Shown here one piece after another: positions 1 through 6,885 of a stretch of 18,269 nucleotides of DNA. The notes under the pieces are model-generated. The model ran no database searches, had not been told where the DNA came from, and was given only the letters and a program-made list of their open reading frames with translations. Position 1 is the first letter of the stretch; every line of letters starts with the position of its first letter. The translations under genes were made by a program, and so were the position numbers. This DNA comes from Flavobacteriales bacterium (GTDB lineage Bacteria > Bacteroidota > Bacteroidia > Flavobacteriales > UA16): NCBI GenBank assembly GCA_018700255.1, contig JABISU010000199.1, forward strand, positions 1 to 18,269, given 5' to 3'.

Positions 1-331
1 AAACACGAGTTGGCTATCTAAATTTCAAAAAACAATTGTTTTAATCAACAGTTCAAGAGGTGCCATTGTCAACACGTCCGATCTATTAGACGCCCTAGAC
101 ATCGGACAAGTAAGCTCTATAGGTTTAGACGTATTAGAATTTGAGGGCAATTCTCTTGAATGTCTCGATAAATTAAAAGACGCTGGTGCTAGGTCAACCC
201 TCACTCGTCTTCTTGAATCCCCTAATGCATATCTGAGTCCACACGTTGCAGGATGGACAACAGAAAGCTATATAAAACTGAGCACTTATTTAGCAAATAA
301 AATATTAAAGGATTTCTCTGCTGAAAGCTGA
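1..331 (+). CDS. 2-hydroxyacid / D-3-phosphoglycerate dehydrogenase-like, 3' end (partial)
   Basis: Only the last 109 codons are in the window; the reading frame is open from base 2 and ends at TGA 329-331. The translation shows the end of the NAD-binding domain of the D-isomer 2-hydroxyacid dehydrogenase family. It has NSSRGAIV with the substrate-binding arginine, LDVLEFEG with the glutamate of the catalytic relay, and SPHVAGWT with the catalytic histidine. The protein stops about 25 residues after that histidine, so it lacks the C-terminal ACT domain of long SerA proteins. In Bacteroidota such short forms are usually annotated as phosphoglycerate dehydrogenase (serine synthesis), but the exact substrate cannot be read from this fragment. 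It converges on the exbD operon with a 6-base gap. Confidence 0.85.
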   Translation, partial: NTSWLSKFQKTIVLINSSRGAIVNTSDLLDALDIGQVSSIGLDVLEFEGNSLECLDKLKDAGARSTLTRLLESPNAYLSPHVAGWTTESYIKLSTYLANKILKDFSAES

Positions 332-337
332 TTACAA

Positions 338-811
338 TTATTCTTCAGCTCCAGTACGAGCTCTACTTGTAGCAGAATAAAGTAACTTCAAAGCAGAAGC
401 CTGCCTTAACTCCTGCTTTACAGAAGTAACAATCCCCATTTTAGTTTCTTGATCTACTTTAAGAGACACCCACATTTTACTTTGCTCCGACTCTGCAAGC
501 GTTTCACGCTCTTTATCTATCCAATCACGTACATCTGAAGCTTGTGAAAACGCATCGTTGAGTTGAATAACAGGTTCCGTTCCATATCTCTTATCCATAG
601 GCATACCTATGTTTATGTAACGAATAAGATGCTTTTTTTCAACTTTATAAAGCTCTGAGGCTTCCGGCTTTGTGACTTGTACCTTTTCATCTTCAGTACG
701 CAAAACTGTTGCAACCATGAAGAAAAATAAAAGCATGAAAACTATATCCGGCAGAGATGCTGTCGAAATAGATCCCGTAGGGCGGTTACTTCCTTTTTTA
801 AACTTACTCAT
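338..811 (-). CDS. exbD: ExbD/TolR family biopolymer transport protein (short, second copy)
   Basis: A 157-residue inner-membrane protein with the ExbD layout: a short basic cytoplasmic N-terminus, one transmembrane helix at about residues 20-38, and a periplasmic remainder. The helix carries the conserved proton-pathway aspartate (D22 in SLPDIVFMLLFFF). ExbD works with ExbB to pass proton-motive energy to TonB for uptake through outer-membrane receptors. It is the last gene of a four-gene operon, only 2 bases after the preceding exbD. The start is the ATG at 811. No tonB gene is present in this cluster. It could instead serve a TolR-like or gliding role; family membership is secure but the partner system is inferred. 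Confidence 0.9.
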   Translation of the reverse strand: MSKFKKGSNRPTGSISTASLPDIVFMLLFFFMVATVLRTEDEKVQVTKPEASELYKVEKKHLIRYINIGMPMDKRYGTEPVIQLNDAFSQASDVRDWIDKERETLAESEQSKMWVSLKVDQETKMGIVTSVKQELRQASALKLLYSATSRARTGAEE

Positions 812-813
812 GC

Positions 814-1638
814 TTAGTAATATATTGATCCAGCGTCACGAGGCTCAGCCTCAGAGATACGTTGTGGATATAGAGCCCTTACTGCAGTAATCTTATCTAG
901 AGTCTTTTTATCTTGTTTGTTTTTTCCATAGACCTCTTCGAGCTTTGAATAACTTTGTCCAAACTTAGCTAAAGCCAGTTCATCTCTTAGCTCATTTACA
1001 GCAGACTGTAACTCATTTTGAACCTGTAAATAGGTGTTATAAGTTGTGTTGTTGTCATTCTGCATAGATATCAAAGCAGAAGGGGGAAGTTCTTTATAAT
1101 CACCTCCTAAAAGAGTAATTGTCGTTAACTTTTCTTGCCATTTTGAAAGCACCTTTCTAAATGCATCTTTATTCTTAGCTTCAGCTATCTTAACAATTTG
1201 CTCATATTCAGCAATTTTCAATTTCACATCAGCTTTCCTTACCCATTCACGTTCCGGGAATGCTGCATTTGTTTTACCATTTGCACCGGTAATAGAAATT
1301 ACATCTCTGTTTTTCCCTATTTCTTGATTGTCGATTTGATGGGTCATAACACCATCTCCAGTAGCAATAAGAAAATCTTTGGCTTTATTCTTAAGCTGAT
1401 CCATATCTAAAGGGAGGCCTTCTACTAAAAGCAAGTCAAGAAAGTTAACCTTTACATTAAATACATCCTGCTCTTTTGCTTGAGGAATATCAATATCGTC
1501 AGGCACAGGAGGTGGCAACTGACGCTTAATCCCCATATCAGATTCAATCGTAGTTGTTACTAACCAAAATATAAGAAGCAAGAACGCTATATCGGCCATA
1601 GAGCCGGCATTAATTTCTTGTAATTCTCGACGTGCCAT
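814..1638 (-). CDS. exbD: ExbD/TolR family biopolymer transport protein (long form)
   Basis: A 274-residue protein that starts with a short cytoplasmic tail and one transmembrane helix (about residues 13-31) containing the essential aspartate D16 in the motif MADIAFLLLIFW. The periplasmic part is about 240 residues, roughly twice the usual ExbD length of about 140. It includes a charged, lysine- and glutamate-rich stretch in its C-terminal half (about residues 130-250) that looks helical or coiled. Long and short ExbD genes side by side are a known arrangement in Bacteroidota TonB clusters. It lies 7 bases downstream of the four-helix membrane protein and 2 bases upstream of the short exbD, so the genes are probably co-transcribed. 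The extra periplasmic domain may contact peptidoglycan or another component (inference). Confidence 0.88.
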   Translation of the reverse strand: MARRELQEINAGSMADIAFLLLIFWLVTTTIESDMGIKRQLPPPVPDDIDIPQAKEQDVFNVKVNFLDLLLVEGLPLDMDQLKNKAKDFLIATGDGVMTHQIDNQEIGKNRDVISITGANGKTNAAFPEREWVRKADVKLKIAEYEQIVKIAEAKNKDAFRKVLSKWQEKLTTITLLGGDYKELPPSALISMQNDNNTTYNTYLQVQNELQSAVNELRDELALAKFGQSYSKLEEVYGKNKQDKKTLDKITAVRALYPQRISEAEPRDAGSIYY

Positions 1639-1645
1639 ATATACT

Positions 1646-2125
1646 TTACTTAAAGGTGCTGCTTACCTCAGCCCAAATAATAGAAGCCGCAGCTACAACG
1701 AATAAAAGGTAAACGTAAATCATACTACCACCAGCAAAAATGCTCTCTGATTCTGTAACCGTAATACCACTTGCTTCATAAGCATTTAACACCGTTCCAT
1801 CAGCTAAAATGAAATAGCTTGCTAGACCTATCATTGCAAAAACTGAACCTCCAGCAAGTGTGCCCAATTGCGATTTGAAATCGTTTACAAGTTTCATTAC
1901 GAAAGCATAAATTCCGAATCCAACAGCAGCAACTGAACAAGCAATACCAACAGTATAAATAATGTAGAACATCCAATCTAGGTAAACACCGTAGCTTGCT
2001 TCTCCCTCTACGAAAGACTCATCACCATTGCTCTTACCAATTATTATCGCAACAAGAAGTACGCCAAGTGCAATAATCACTAAACGAAGTCCTGTAAGAG
2101 CGGAATTAATTTTATTTTCTTCCAT
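1646..2125 (-). CDS. four-helix membrane protein of the exbB-exbD operon, function unknown
   Basis: A 159-residue protein with four clear hydrophobic segments at about residues 10-30, 52-78, 88-108 and 132-153. A conserved small membrane protein at this place, between exbB and the exbD pair, is typical of Bacteroidota; I do not recognise a named domain. It has no obvious catalytic motif. The spacing is 8 bases after exbB and 7 bases before exbD, so it is almost certainly translated from the same mRNA and probably belongs to the same energising complex. Whether it stabilises the ExbB ring or replaces a missing partner cannot be decided from sequence. Confidence 0.8.
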   Translation of the reverse strand: MEENKINSALTGLRLVIIALGVLLVAIIIGKSNGDESFVEGEASYGVYLDWMFYIIYTVGIACSVAAVGFGIYAFVMKLVNDFKSQLGTLAGGSVFAMIGLASYFILADGTVLNAYEASGITVTESESIFAGGSMIYVYLLFVVAAASIIWAEVSSTFK

Positions 2126-2133
2126 GATTCTTC

Positions 2134-3003
2134 TTATTTACCTTGAAGTTTACGCTTGTAAAGAAGATCCACTAGATCCATACTAGCCTCCTCCATATCA
2201 AGAACAATTCCATCAATCTTAGAAAGAATGTAGTTGTAGAATACCTGAAGTATAATAGCTACAATAAGTCCAGATACTGTTGTAATCAAGGCGATCTTAA
2301 TACCACCAGCAACAATAGAAGCGTTAATTGTATTCGCTTCAGCGATATCGTCAAATGCAGAAATCATTCCGATTACAGTACCCATGAATCCCAACATAGG
2401 AGCTAGAGCAATAAAAAGTGAAATCCAACTTAAACCTCTCTCAAGCTTAGACATCTCTACGGAACCGTAATCCTCAATCGCTTTGGCAACCTCTTCATAG
2501 CTTCCTTCAGATCTATCGAGACCTTGATGAAAAATTGTCGCTACTGGACCTGGAGTGTTACGGCAAACTTCTTTTGCTGCATCAACACCTCCTTTCTCAA
2601 GACTTTCGTCAATCTCATTTACTAATTTTTTCGTGTTTGTTGTCGCCATATTTAAGTATATGATCCGCTCAATGCTCAAAGCAAGTCCGAGGATTAAACA
2701 AATGAGTACTGACGCCATAAAAGCAGCACCACCTTCGATGAAGTAACGCTTAACCGTCTGGTGAAAGCTTAATACCTCACGGATTTCTTCTACATCAGCA
2801 GCTGTTTCAGCAACCTCTACAGTAGGTTCTTCTACAACAGTTTCAGATGCTGAGTCAGCAACAACTGTATCTGCTGAAACGCTATCAGCCTCAATAGACA
2901 TAACTTCTTCAGTTGCAACTTCTTCGAGTTGAGCAAAAACTGCAGCGGGGGTAGCTGCAAACATAATTCCCGCAATTGCGAGAAGTGAAAACAAATTCTT
3001 CAT
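2134..3003 (-). CDS. exbB: ExbB/TolQ/MotA family proton channel protein with N-terminal signal peptide
   Basis: A 289-residue protein of the MotA/TolQ/ExbB proton-channel family. Residues 1-25 are a signal peptide ending in VFAQ, followed by an acidic Ser/Thr/Val-rich linker to about residue 75. Membrane helices lie at about 94-116, 191-214 and 231-260. The family core is the glycine- and proline-bearing stretch ALAPMLGFMGTVIGM and the last helix with ITTVSGLIVAI. ExbB forms the ring around ExbD. The signal peptide and acidic linker are usual in Bacteroidota versions. The frame stays open upstream to 3168, but that extension runs through tRNA-Ser and has no signal peptide at its start, so the ATG at 3003 is chosen. 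It is the first gene of the operon. Confidence 0.9.
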   Translation of the reverse strand: MKNLFSLLAIAGIMFAATPAAVFAQLEEVATEEVMSIEADSVSADTVVADSASETVVEEPTVEVAETAADVEEIREVLSFHQTVKRYFIEGGAAFMASVLICLILGLALSIERIIYLNMATTNTKKLVNEIDESLEKGGVDAAKEVCRNTPGPVATIFHQGLDRSEGSYEEVAKAIEDYGSVEMSKLERGLSWISLFIALAPMLGFMGTVIGMISAFDDIAEANTINASIVAGGIKIALITTVSGLIVAIILQVFYNYILSKIDGIVLDMEEASMDLVDLLYKRKLQGK

Positions 3004-3052
3004 AGTCAATATTCTTGTTGAATGTATTTCATAATAAATTAGAACAACCTTG

Positions 3053-3137
3053 CGGAGAGACAGGGATTCGAACCCTGGATACGTTTCCGTAAACACGCTT
3101 TCCAAGCGTGCGCCATAAACCACTCGGCCATCCCTCC
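3053..3137 (-). tRNA. tRNA-Ser (anticodon GGA)
   Basis: The minus strand folds as a type II tRNA of 85 bases. The acceptor stem pairs GGAGGGA with TCTCTCC and the discriminator base is G. The anticodon loop TTGGAAA gives anticodon GGA, which reads UCC and UCU. A long variable arm and a canonical T-arm with GGTTCGAATCC are present. No CCA is encoded. It sits 49 bases upstream of exbB on the same strand and could share a primary transcript with it. Confidence 0.95.
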
Positions 3138-3153
3138 AATCCTCGTTAGGATT
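3138..3153 (-). other. small hairpin directly 5' of tRNA-Ser
   Basis: The six bases AATCCT and AGGATT flank a four-base loop immediately before the first base of the mature tRNA. It may be a processing feature of the tRNA leader or chance; nothing else supports a role. Confidence 0.3.
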
Positions 3154-3233
3154 GTTCTCAAATAACAAAATGCTATCATGAGGCGGCGCAAATTACTACA
3201 CAATCGAGTGATAGAACAATCATTAACATAGTT

Positions 3234-4298
3234 TTATTCCAAGATAGTTCTCTCACCTCTCAAGTCCTTCAGTATGTGATCTCGTATGAGGCTTAAATCA
3301 TCCGACTCGCCTAAGAGCATCATCAGCTTAATGATTGCTGCCTCAGTAGTCATATCACCACCTGATATTACTCCACAATCAGATAGCACTAAACTAGTTG
3401 CATACCGTTCATGAACAACTCCACCATGGCCACACTGAGTAACATTTACAATTGAAACTCCCCTTTTTTGGGCTAAATCCAGAAGGTTTTTAAACTGCTT
3501 GTTGTCTGGAATATTTCCACTACCGAAAGTTCCTAAAACCACGCCTCTCAATTCATCCCAATCAAGAATTCGCTCAAAAACATCAAAAGACATGCCGGGA
3601 AAAATAGGAAACCAAGCCACTTTAGATTCAAAATGATCGTGTAAAGTCAGTGCGCCTTTAGGTGCCCTATAAAGATTGTGTTTTCGAACCTTAAATCCTA
3701 CACCAGCATCAACTAAAGCTGGAAAATTAGGGCTGATAATTGCATTTAAACTCTCAGCACTTTCTTTGTGAGTTCTGTTGCCTCGAAAGAGTTGATTTCC
3801 GAAATAAACTGCAACCTCTTGAATGGTAGACTCTCCCCACTGCGATCTATTAGAATCAGGATTCTCAGGATTGGGATGGGCGGCTAGCATAACAGCACTC
3901 AGTAAATTCTCACGCCCATCAGTCCTGGGCATACCTATTGGCAATTGGCTTCCCGTTATTATTACTGGCTTTCTCAGGCCCTCAAGCATAAAACTTAACG
4001 CAGATGCCGTATACGACATCGTATCAGTACCGTGAAGAACAACAAAACCATCGTACAGTTCATGTTTCTTCATCACCACACCAGCAATTTTCCTCCAATG
4101 CATCGGGGTTACATTAGAGCTGTCGATAGGAGACTGAAAACTTACCGAATCAATAGAAATTCCAGCGCGGTTCAGCTCAGGAACATGGCGCGTAATTTGG
4201 CTGAAATCAATCGGAACAAGAGACCCCGTCATGGGATCATGAACACTACCTATCGTACCCCCAGTATAAATAAGTAGTATTTTCCTTTCTGCACTCAT
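3234..4298 (-). CDS. ansA: type I L-asparaginase (cytoplasmic)
   Basis: It hydrolyses L-asparagine to aspartate and ammonia. From the ATG at 4298 the protein has 354 residues and aligns along its length with E. coli AnsA as I recall it. Catalytic motifs are visible: YTGGTIGS with nucleophile T12, HGTDTMSYTASALSFML with T91-D92, and FRGNRTHK with lysine K178. The C-terminal half keeps NVTQCGHGGV and GVISGGDMTTEA. There is no signal peptide, which fits the cytoplasmic type I enzyme. Alternative starts are the ATG at 4307, 1 base past the tatD stop, and a TTG at 4325 inside tatD. The 4298 start gives the family's usual N-terminal length. It follows tatD on the same strand and is probably co-transcribed with it. 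Confidence 0.93.
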   Translation of the reverse strand: MSAERKILLIYTGGTIGSVHDPMTGSLVPIDFSQITRHVPELNRAGISIDSVSFQSPIDSSNVTPMHWRKIAGVVMKKHELYDGFVVLHGTDTMSYTASALSFMLEGLRKPVIITGSQLPIGMPRTDGRENLLSAVMLAAHPNPENPDSNRSQWGESTIQEVAVYFGNQLFRGNRTHKESAESLNAIISPNFPALVDAGVGFKVRKHNLYRAPKGALTLHDHFESKVAWFPIFPGMSFDVFERILDWDELRGVVLGTFGSGNIPDNKQFKNLLDLAQKRGVSIVNVTQCGHGGVVHERYATSLVLSDCGVISGGDMTTEAAIIKLMMLLGESDDLSLIRDHILKDLRGERTILE

Positions 4299-4308
4299 TT
4301 CTATCATT

Positions 4309-5112
4309 TCATTTTTTAAGACCAAACATCTTCACGGCTCCTTCCTTTGTCACGCTCGCAACTTCTTCGAAACTCACACCCTTTATTTCCGCCAACTTTT
4401 TTGCGATGTGAACAAGGTAAGACGATTCATTCCTCTTACCTCTATGTGGTACAGGGGACAGGTATGGGCTGTCAGTTTCTAATACCAATGACTTAAGCGG
4501 AATACTGGGCAATACTTTATCTAACCCACCATTTTTATATGTACTAACTCCTCCTATTCCAAGTAGAAAACCACCGTAGTCTAAAGCTCTTTCAGCTTCT
4601 TTGAGTCCACCAGTAAAACAATGAAAAACCCCCCTGAGACTCTCATCATTCACCTTATCCATCAAAGAAAATAGCTCTTCCCAAGCATCGCGAACGTGAA
4701 TCACAATCGGCAACCCGCGCTCTTTAGCCATTTTTGCCTGAGTTAAAAACGCTTCACTTTGCTCAGCCTTAAATTTCTTCTCCCAATACAAGTCTAATCC
4801 TATTTCACCAACAGCAACAAAATCCATATCATCAGGTGGAGAATCTAATGTTGCCATGATTGATTCTAATTCTTTCTCCCAATCTTCATTTACATAACAT
4901 GGATGGAGCCCCATCATTCCGTAGCACGCCTTTGGCCACTTCTTCATCATGTCTAAAACCCTTGGCACGCTTTCTAAATTAATATTAGGTAGTAAAATTG
5001 TCTCAATTCCTGACTCAAAACATCGCGTCATAGCCTCTTCCCTATCATCATCAAACTGATCGAGATAAAGATGAGTGTGTGTATCAATTAGTTTTATTTC
5101 AGTGTTCGCCAT
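4309..5112 (-). CDS. tatD: TatD family metal-dependent deoxyribonuclease
   Basis: A 267-residue TIM-barrel hydrolase. Metal ligands of the TatD family are all visible: DTHTH (H12, H14), VGEIGLD (E103), IVIHVRDA (H139), VFHCFTGG (H164) and LETDSPYL (D214). Such enzymes trim DNA or RNA 3' ends and are linked to DNA repair and RNA turnover. The frame is open further upstream, but the ATG at 5112 gives the usual family start, and a -7 box lies five bases upstream of it. It overlaps or abuts the asparaginase gene at its 3' end and is divergent from the glycosyltransferase gene with 33 bases between the two starts. Confidence 0.93.
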   Translation of the reverse strand: MANTEIKLIDTHTHLYLDQFDDDREEAMTRCFESGIETILLPNINLESVPRVLDMMKKWPKACYGMMGLHPCYVNEDWEKELESIMATLDSPPDDMDFVAVGEIGLDLYWEKKFKAEQSEAFLTQAKMAKERGLPIVIHVRDAWEELFSLMDKVNDESLRGVFHCFTGGLKEAERALDYGGFLLGIGGVSTYKNGGLDKVLPSIPLKSLVLETDSPYLSPVPHRGKRNESSYLVHIAKKLAEIKGVSFEEVASVTKEGAVKMFGLKK

Positions 5113-5117
5113 AAATA

Positions 5118-5125
5118 CAAAGATA
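5118..5125 (-). promoter_or_regulatory. -7 promoter box of tatD
   Basis: TATCTTTG on the minus strand matches the Bacteroidota -7 consensus TAnnTTTG. A TTG that could be the -33 element lies 23 bases upstream, at the edge of the accepted spacing. Only five bases separate the box from the ATG at 5112, so the mRNA would be leaderless or nearly so. Confidence 0.55.
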
Positions 5126-5133
5126 CCTGCGAC

Positions 5134-5141
5134 TACCTTTG
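5134..5141 (+). promoter_or_regulatory. -7 promoter box of the family 9 glycosyltransferase gene
   Basis: TACCTTTG matches TAnnTTTG and ends four bases before the GTG start at 5146. It faces the tatD box on the other strand with eight bases between them. No convincing -33 TTG was found upstream. Confidence 0.45.
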
Positions 5142-5145
5142 AACT

Positions 5146-6120
5146 GTGCAAGCACCTAGATTTCTTATAGCAAGATTTAGCTCCATTGGAGATATTATAC
5201 TAACATCCCCTTTAATACATTCTATTAGAGCGCATTATGGCGCAGAAGCTCGAATAGATTTTGTCTGCCTATCAAAATTTAAAAGTGCCGCAGAATTACT
5301 TCATGGTTTAGATGAAATTCATTTAGTAGAAAGATCAACCATTGAAATCTCGTCTGGTCTTAAAAAATTGAACTTCCATTACTTCATTGATTTACACTGC
5401 AGCGTCAGGTCAAGGTCTTTATCTAAAGCCTTAGGAATATTGACGTTTAAGGTCGATAAACAGTCTGCACCTCGATTTGCGCTTACTCTTGGCCTCAGAA
5501 AAAAGCCAGTACTTCACTTTGTAGATAGGTCCCTAAAACTTCTAGATACTTTTAATATTCGTGAACCTGAGAATTCTGTTTGGGGTACAATAAAAACAAG
5601 CAATGTGCCTGTCCCTGAATCTTACATCGCTATCACTCCTGGAGCAACATACAAAGGGAAGGCTATCCCTGAATTCATACTCTTAGAAATATGCGAAAAA
5701 CTCACGGATTTAGGAATTGTAATCGCACTCGTAGGTGGCCCAGACACTTCTGAAATAGCCTCAAGGATAGAATCCAAATCACCACTTATCACCTCCTTCT
5801 GTGGAACCACAACATTAAAACAAACTGCACACATTCTAAAGCACTCAAAGCTTGCTATAGGAGGGGACACAGGAGTAATGCACTTAGCTTGTGCTTTAGG
5901 AATTCCACTGATATCAGTTTGGGGTTGCACAAGACCTTCTCTAGGACTTGCTCCATGGAAACCAAACCCTAATTCTTCTATCCTCCTACCAATTGGCAGA
6001 GGTGAAAGACCATGCTCGCGACACGGTGCGAAATGCCGATTCTCAAAAAGAGGAAAAGACCTTTGTATCAATCATGTTTCAGCTGACCGGATTATTGAAT
6101 CTACTCAAAGAATATTGTAG
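5146..6120 (+). CDS. glycosyltransferase family 9, ADP-heptose:LPS heptosyltransferase-like
   Basis: A 324-residue GT-B glycosyltransferase of family 9, which adds heptose or related sugars to the lipopolysaccharide core at the cytoplasmic face. The N-terminus has FLIARFSSIGDIILTSP, the characteristic acceptor-side motif. The C-terminal domain has AITPGATYKGK and GGDTGVMHLACALG at 239-252, which binds the nucleotide sugar, then SVWGCTRP. Length is normal for the family. The start is a GTG: an in-frame stop lies two codons upstream and no ATG fits the conserved N-terminus. It is divergent from tatD and convergent with the thioesterase gene 2 bases away. The exact sugar and acceptor are unknown. 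Confidence 0.88.
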   Translation: MQAPRFLIARFSSIGDIILTSPLIHSIRAHYGAEARIDFVCLSKFKSAAELLHGLDEIHLVERSTIEISSGLKKLNFHYFIDLHCSVRSRSLSKALGILTFKVDKQSAPRFALTLGLRKKPVLHFVDRSLKLLDTFNIREPENSVWGTIKTSNVPVPESYIAITPGATYKGKAIPEFILLEICEKLTDLGIVIALVGGPDTSEIASRIESKSPLITSFCGTTTLKQTAHILKHSKLAIGGDTGVMHLACALGIPLISVWGCTRPSLGLAPWKPNPNSSILLPIGRGERPCSRHGAKCRFSKRGKDLCINHVSADRIIESTQRIL

Positions 6121-6122
6121 AG

Positions 6123-6635
6123 CTACTCAAATAACGCCTTTAGCTCAGTAGCTTCTACAGGCTTCATTTTACCAGCAAGAACTAGCCTTAACTGACGACG
6201 TCGCAAAGCCCCTTTAAACCTAACAATTTCTTCTTCGGTCTCAGGAATTGTTTCAGGAACTTCAATAGGAGCTTCTTGTCGGTCAACAGCAACAAAAGTG
6301 TACATCGCCTCATTACACCTAATCTTCTTTCCTGTTACAGAATTCTCGGTAAATACCTCAAGATAAACCTCCATTGAAGATCTAAAGGATCTTGTTACTT
6401 GTGATTCTATAATTACAATATCACCTAACTTAATGGGTTTTTGAAAAGATACATTATTCACAGCAGCAGTAACAACTACCTGTCTACAATGCCTGTTCGC
6501 AGCAATAGCTGCAGCAATATCCATCCAGTGTAATAAATTACCACCCATCAGATTTCCTAAAGTGTTTGTATCATTAGGAAGAACAATTTTAGTTGTTGAA
6601 GAGAATGTCTCGCGGGGGTGCCTTGTTGTTACCAT
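6123..6635 (-). CDS. acyl-CoA thioesterase (hotdog fold, YciA/BACH type)
   Basis: A 170-residue protein that cleaves acyl-CoA to free fatty acid and CoA. It has the single-hotdog layout with the helix motif PNDTNTLGNLMGGNLLHWMD (residues 20-39), where the N/D pair and GG are conserved in the YciA/acyl-CoA hydrolase family. The second-strand motif AAVNNVSFQKPIKLGD follows, and later MYTFVAVD. The charged C-terminal tail beyond about residue 130 is seen in Bacteroidota members. The ATG at 6635 is preceded by a -7 box with a four-base gap. It is convergent with the glycosyltransferase gene and transcribed away from tRNA-Phe. The preferred chain length cannot be read from sequence. Confidence 0.9.
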   Translation of the reverse strand: MVTTRHPRETFSSTTKIVLPNDTNTLGNLMGGNLLHWMDIAAAIAANRHCRQVVVTAAVNNVSFQKPIKLGDIVIIESQVTRSFRSSMEVYLEVFTENSVTGKKIRCNEAMYTFVAVDRQEAPIEVPETIPETEEEIVRFKGALRRRQLRLVLAGKMKPVEATELKALFE

Positions 6636-6639
6636 AGTG

Positions 6640-6647
6640 CAAAAGTA
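6640..6647 (-). promoter_or_regulatory. -7 promoter box of the thioesterase gene
   Basis: TACTTTTG on the minus strand fits TAnnTTTG and is followed by four bases and then the ATG at 6635. This predicts transcription starting at or next to the start codon. No clear -33 TTG was seen. Confidence 0.45.
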
Positions 6648-6699
6648 ACATTCTATCTATTATCATTCGGCTTAATAGAAGTTTTTAAAACACCTACAC

Positions 6700-6707
6700 T
6701 ATATTTG
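6700..6707 (+). promoter_or_regulatory. -7 promoter box of tRNA-Phe
   Basis: TATATTTG lies 13 bases before the first base of the mature tRNA, a normal distance for a short 5' leader. A -33 TTG is not obvious. Confidence 0.5.
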
Positions 6708-6720
6708 CCGTCTCTTAATT

Positions 6721-6793
6721 GGTGCTATAGCTCAGTTGGTAGAGCAATGGACTGAAAATCCATGTGTCCCAGGTTCGAATCCCGGTAGCACCA
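6721..6793 (+). tRNA. tRNA-Phe (anticodon GAA)
   Basis: A 73-base cloverleaf: acceptor stem GGTGCTA with TAGCACC, D-arm with AGCTCAGTTGGTAGAGC, anticodon loop CTGAAAA giving GAA, and T-arm with GGTTCGAATCC. The discriminator base is A and CCA is not encoded as such. It marks the boundary between the core genes to its left and the accessory genes to its right. Confidence 0.96.
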
Positions 6794-6801
6794 CAAAAAG
6801 C

Positions 6802-6833
6802 AAAAGCTCGACACTATGTGTCGAGCTTTTTTT
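6802..6833 (+). terminator. Rho-independent terminator of tRNA-Phe
   Basis: A 13-base perfect stem (6802-6814 with 6818-6830) closes a three-base TAT loop and continues into a run of T. It starts 8 bases after the tRNA. Confidence 0.9.
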
Positions 6834-6885
6834 ATGCTTGCTTTCTATGGAAGATGGAATGGAATTACCTATTTGGCGAGTTGAC

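Noticed and set aside
3004..3168. Upstream extension of the exbB reading frame
   Set aside because: It runs through tRNA-Ser and the signal peptide begins only at the ATG at 3003.
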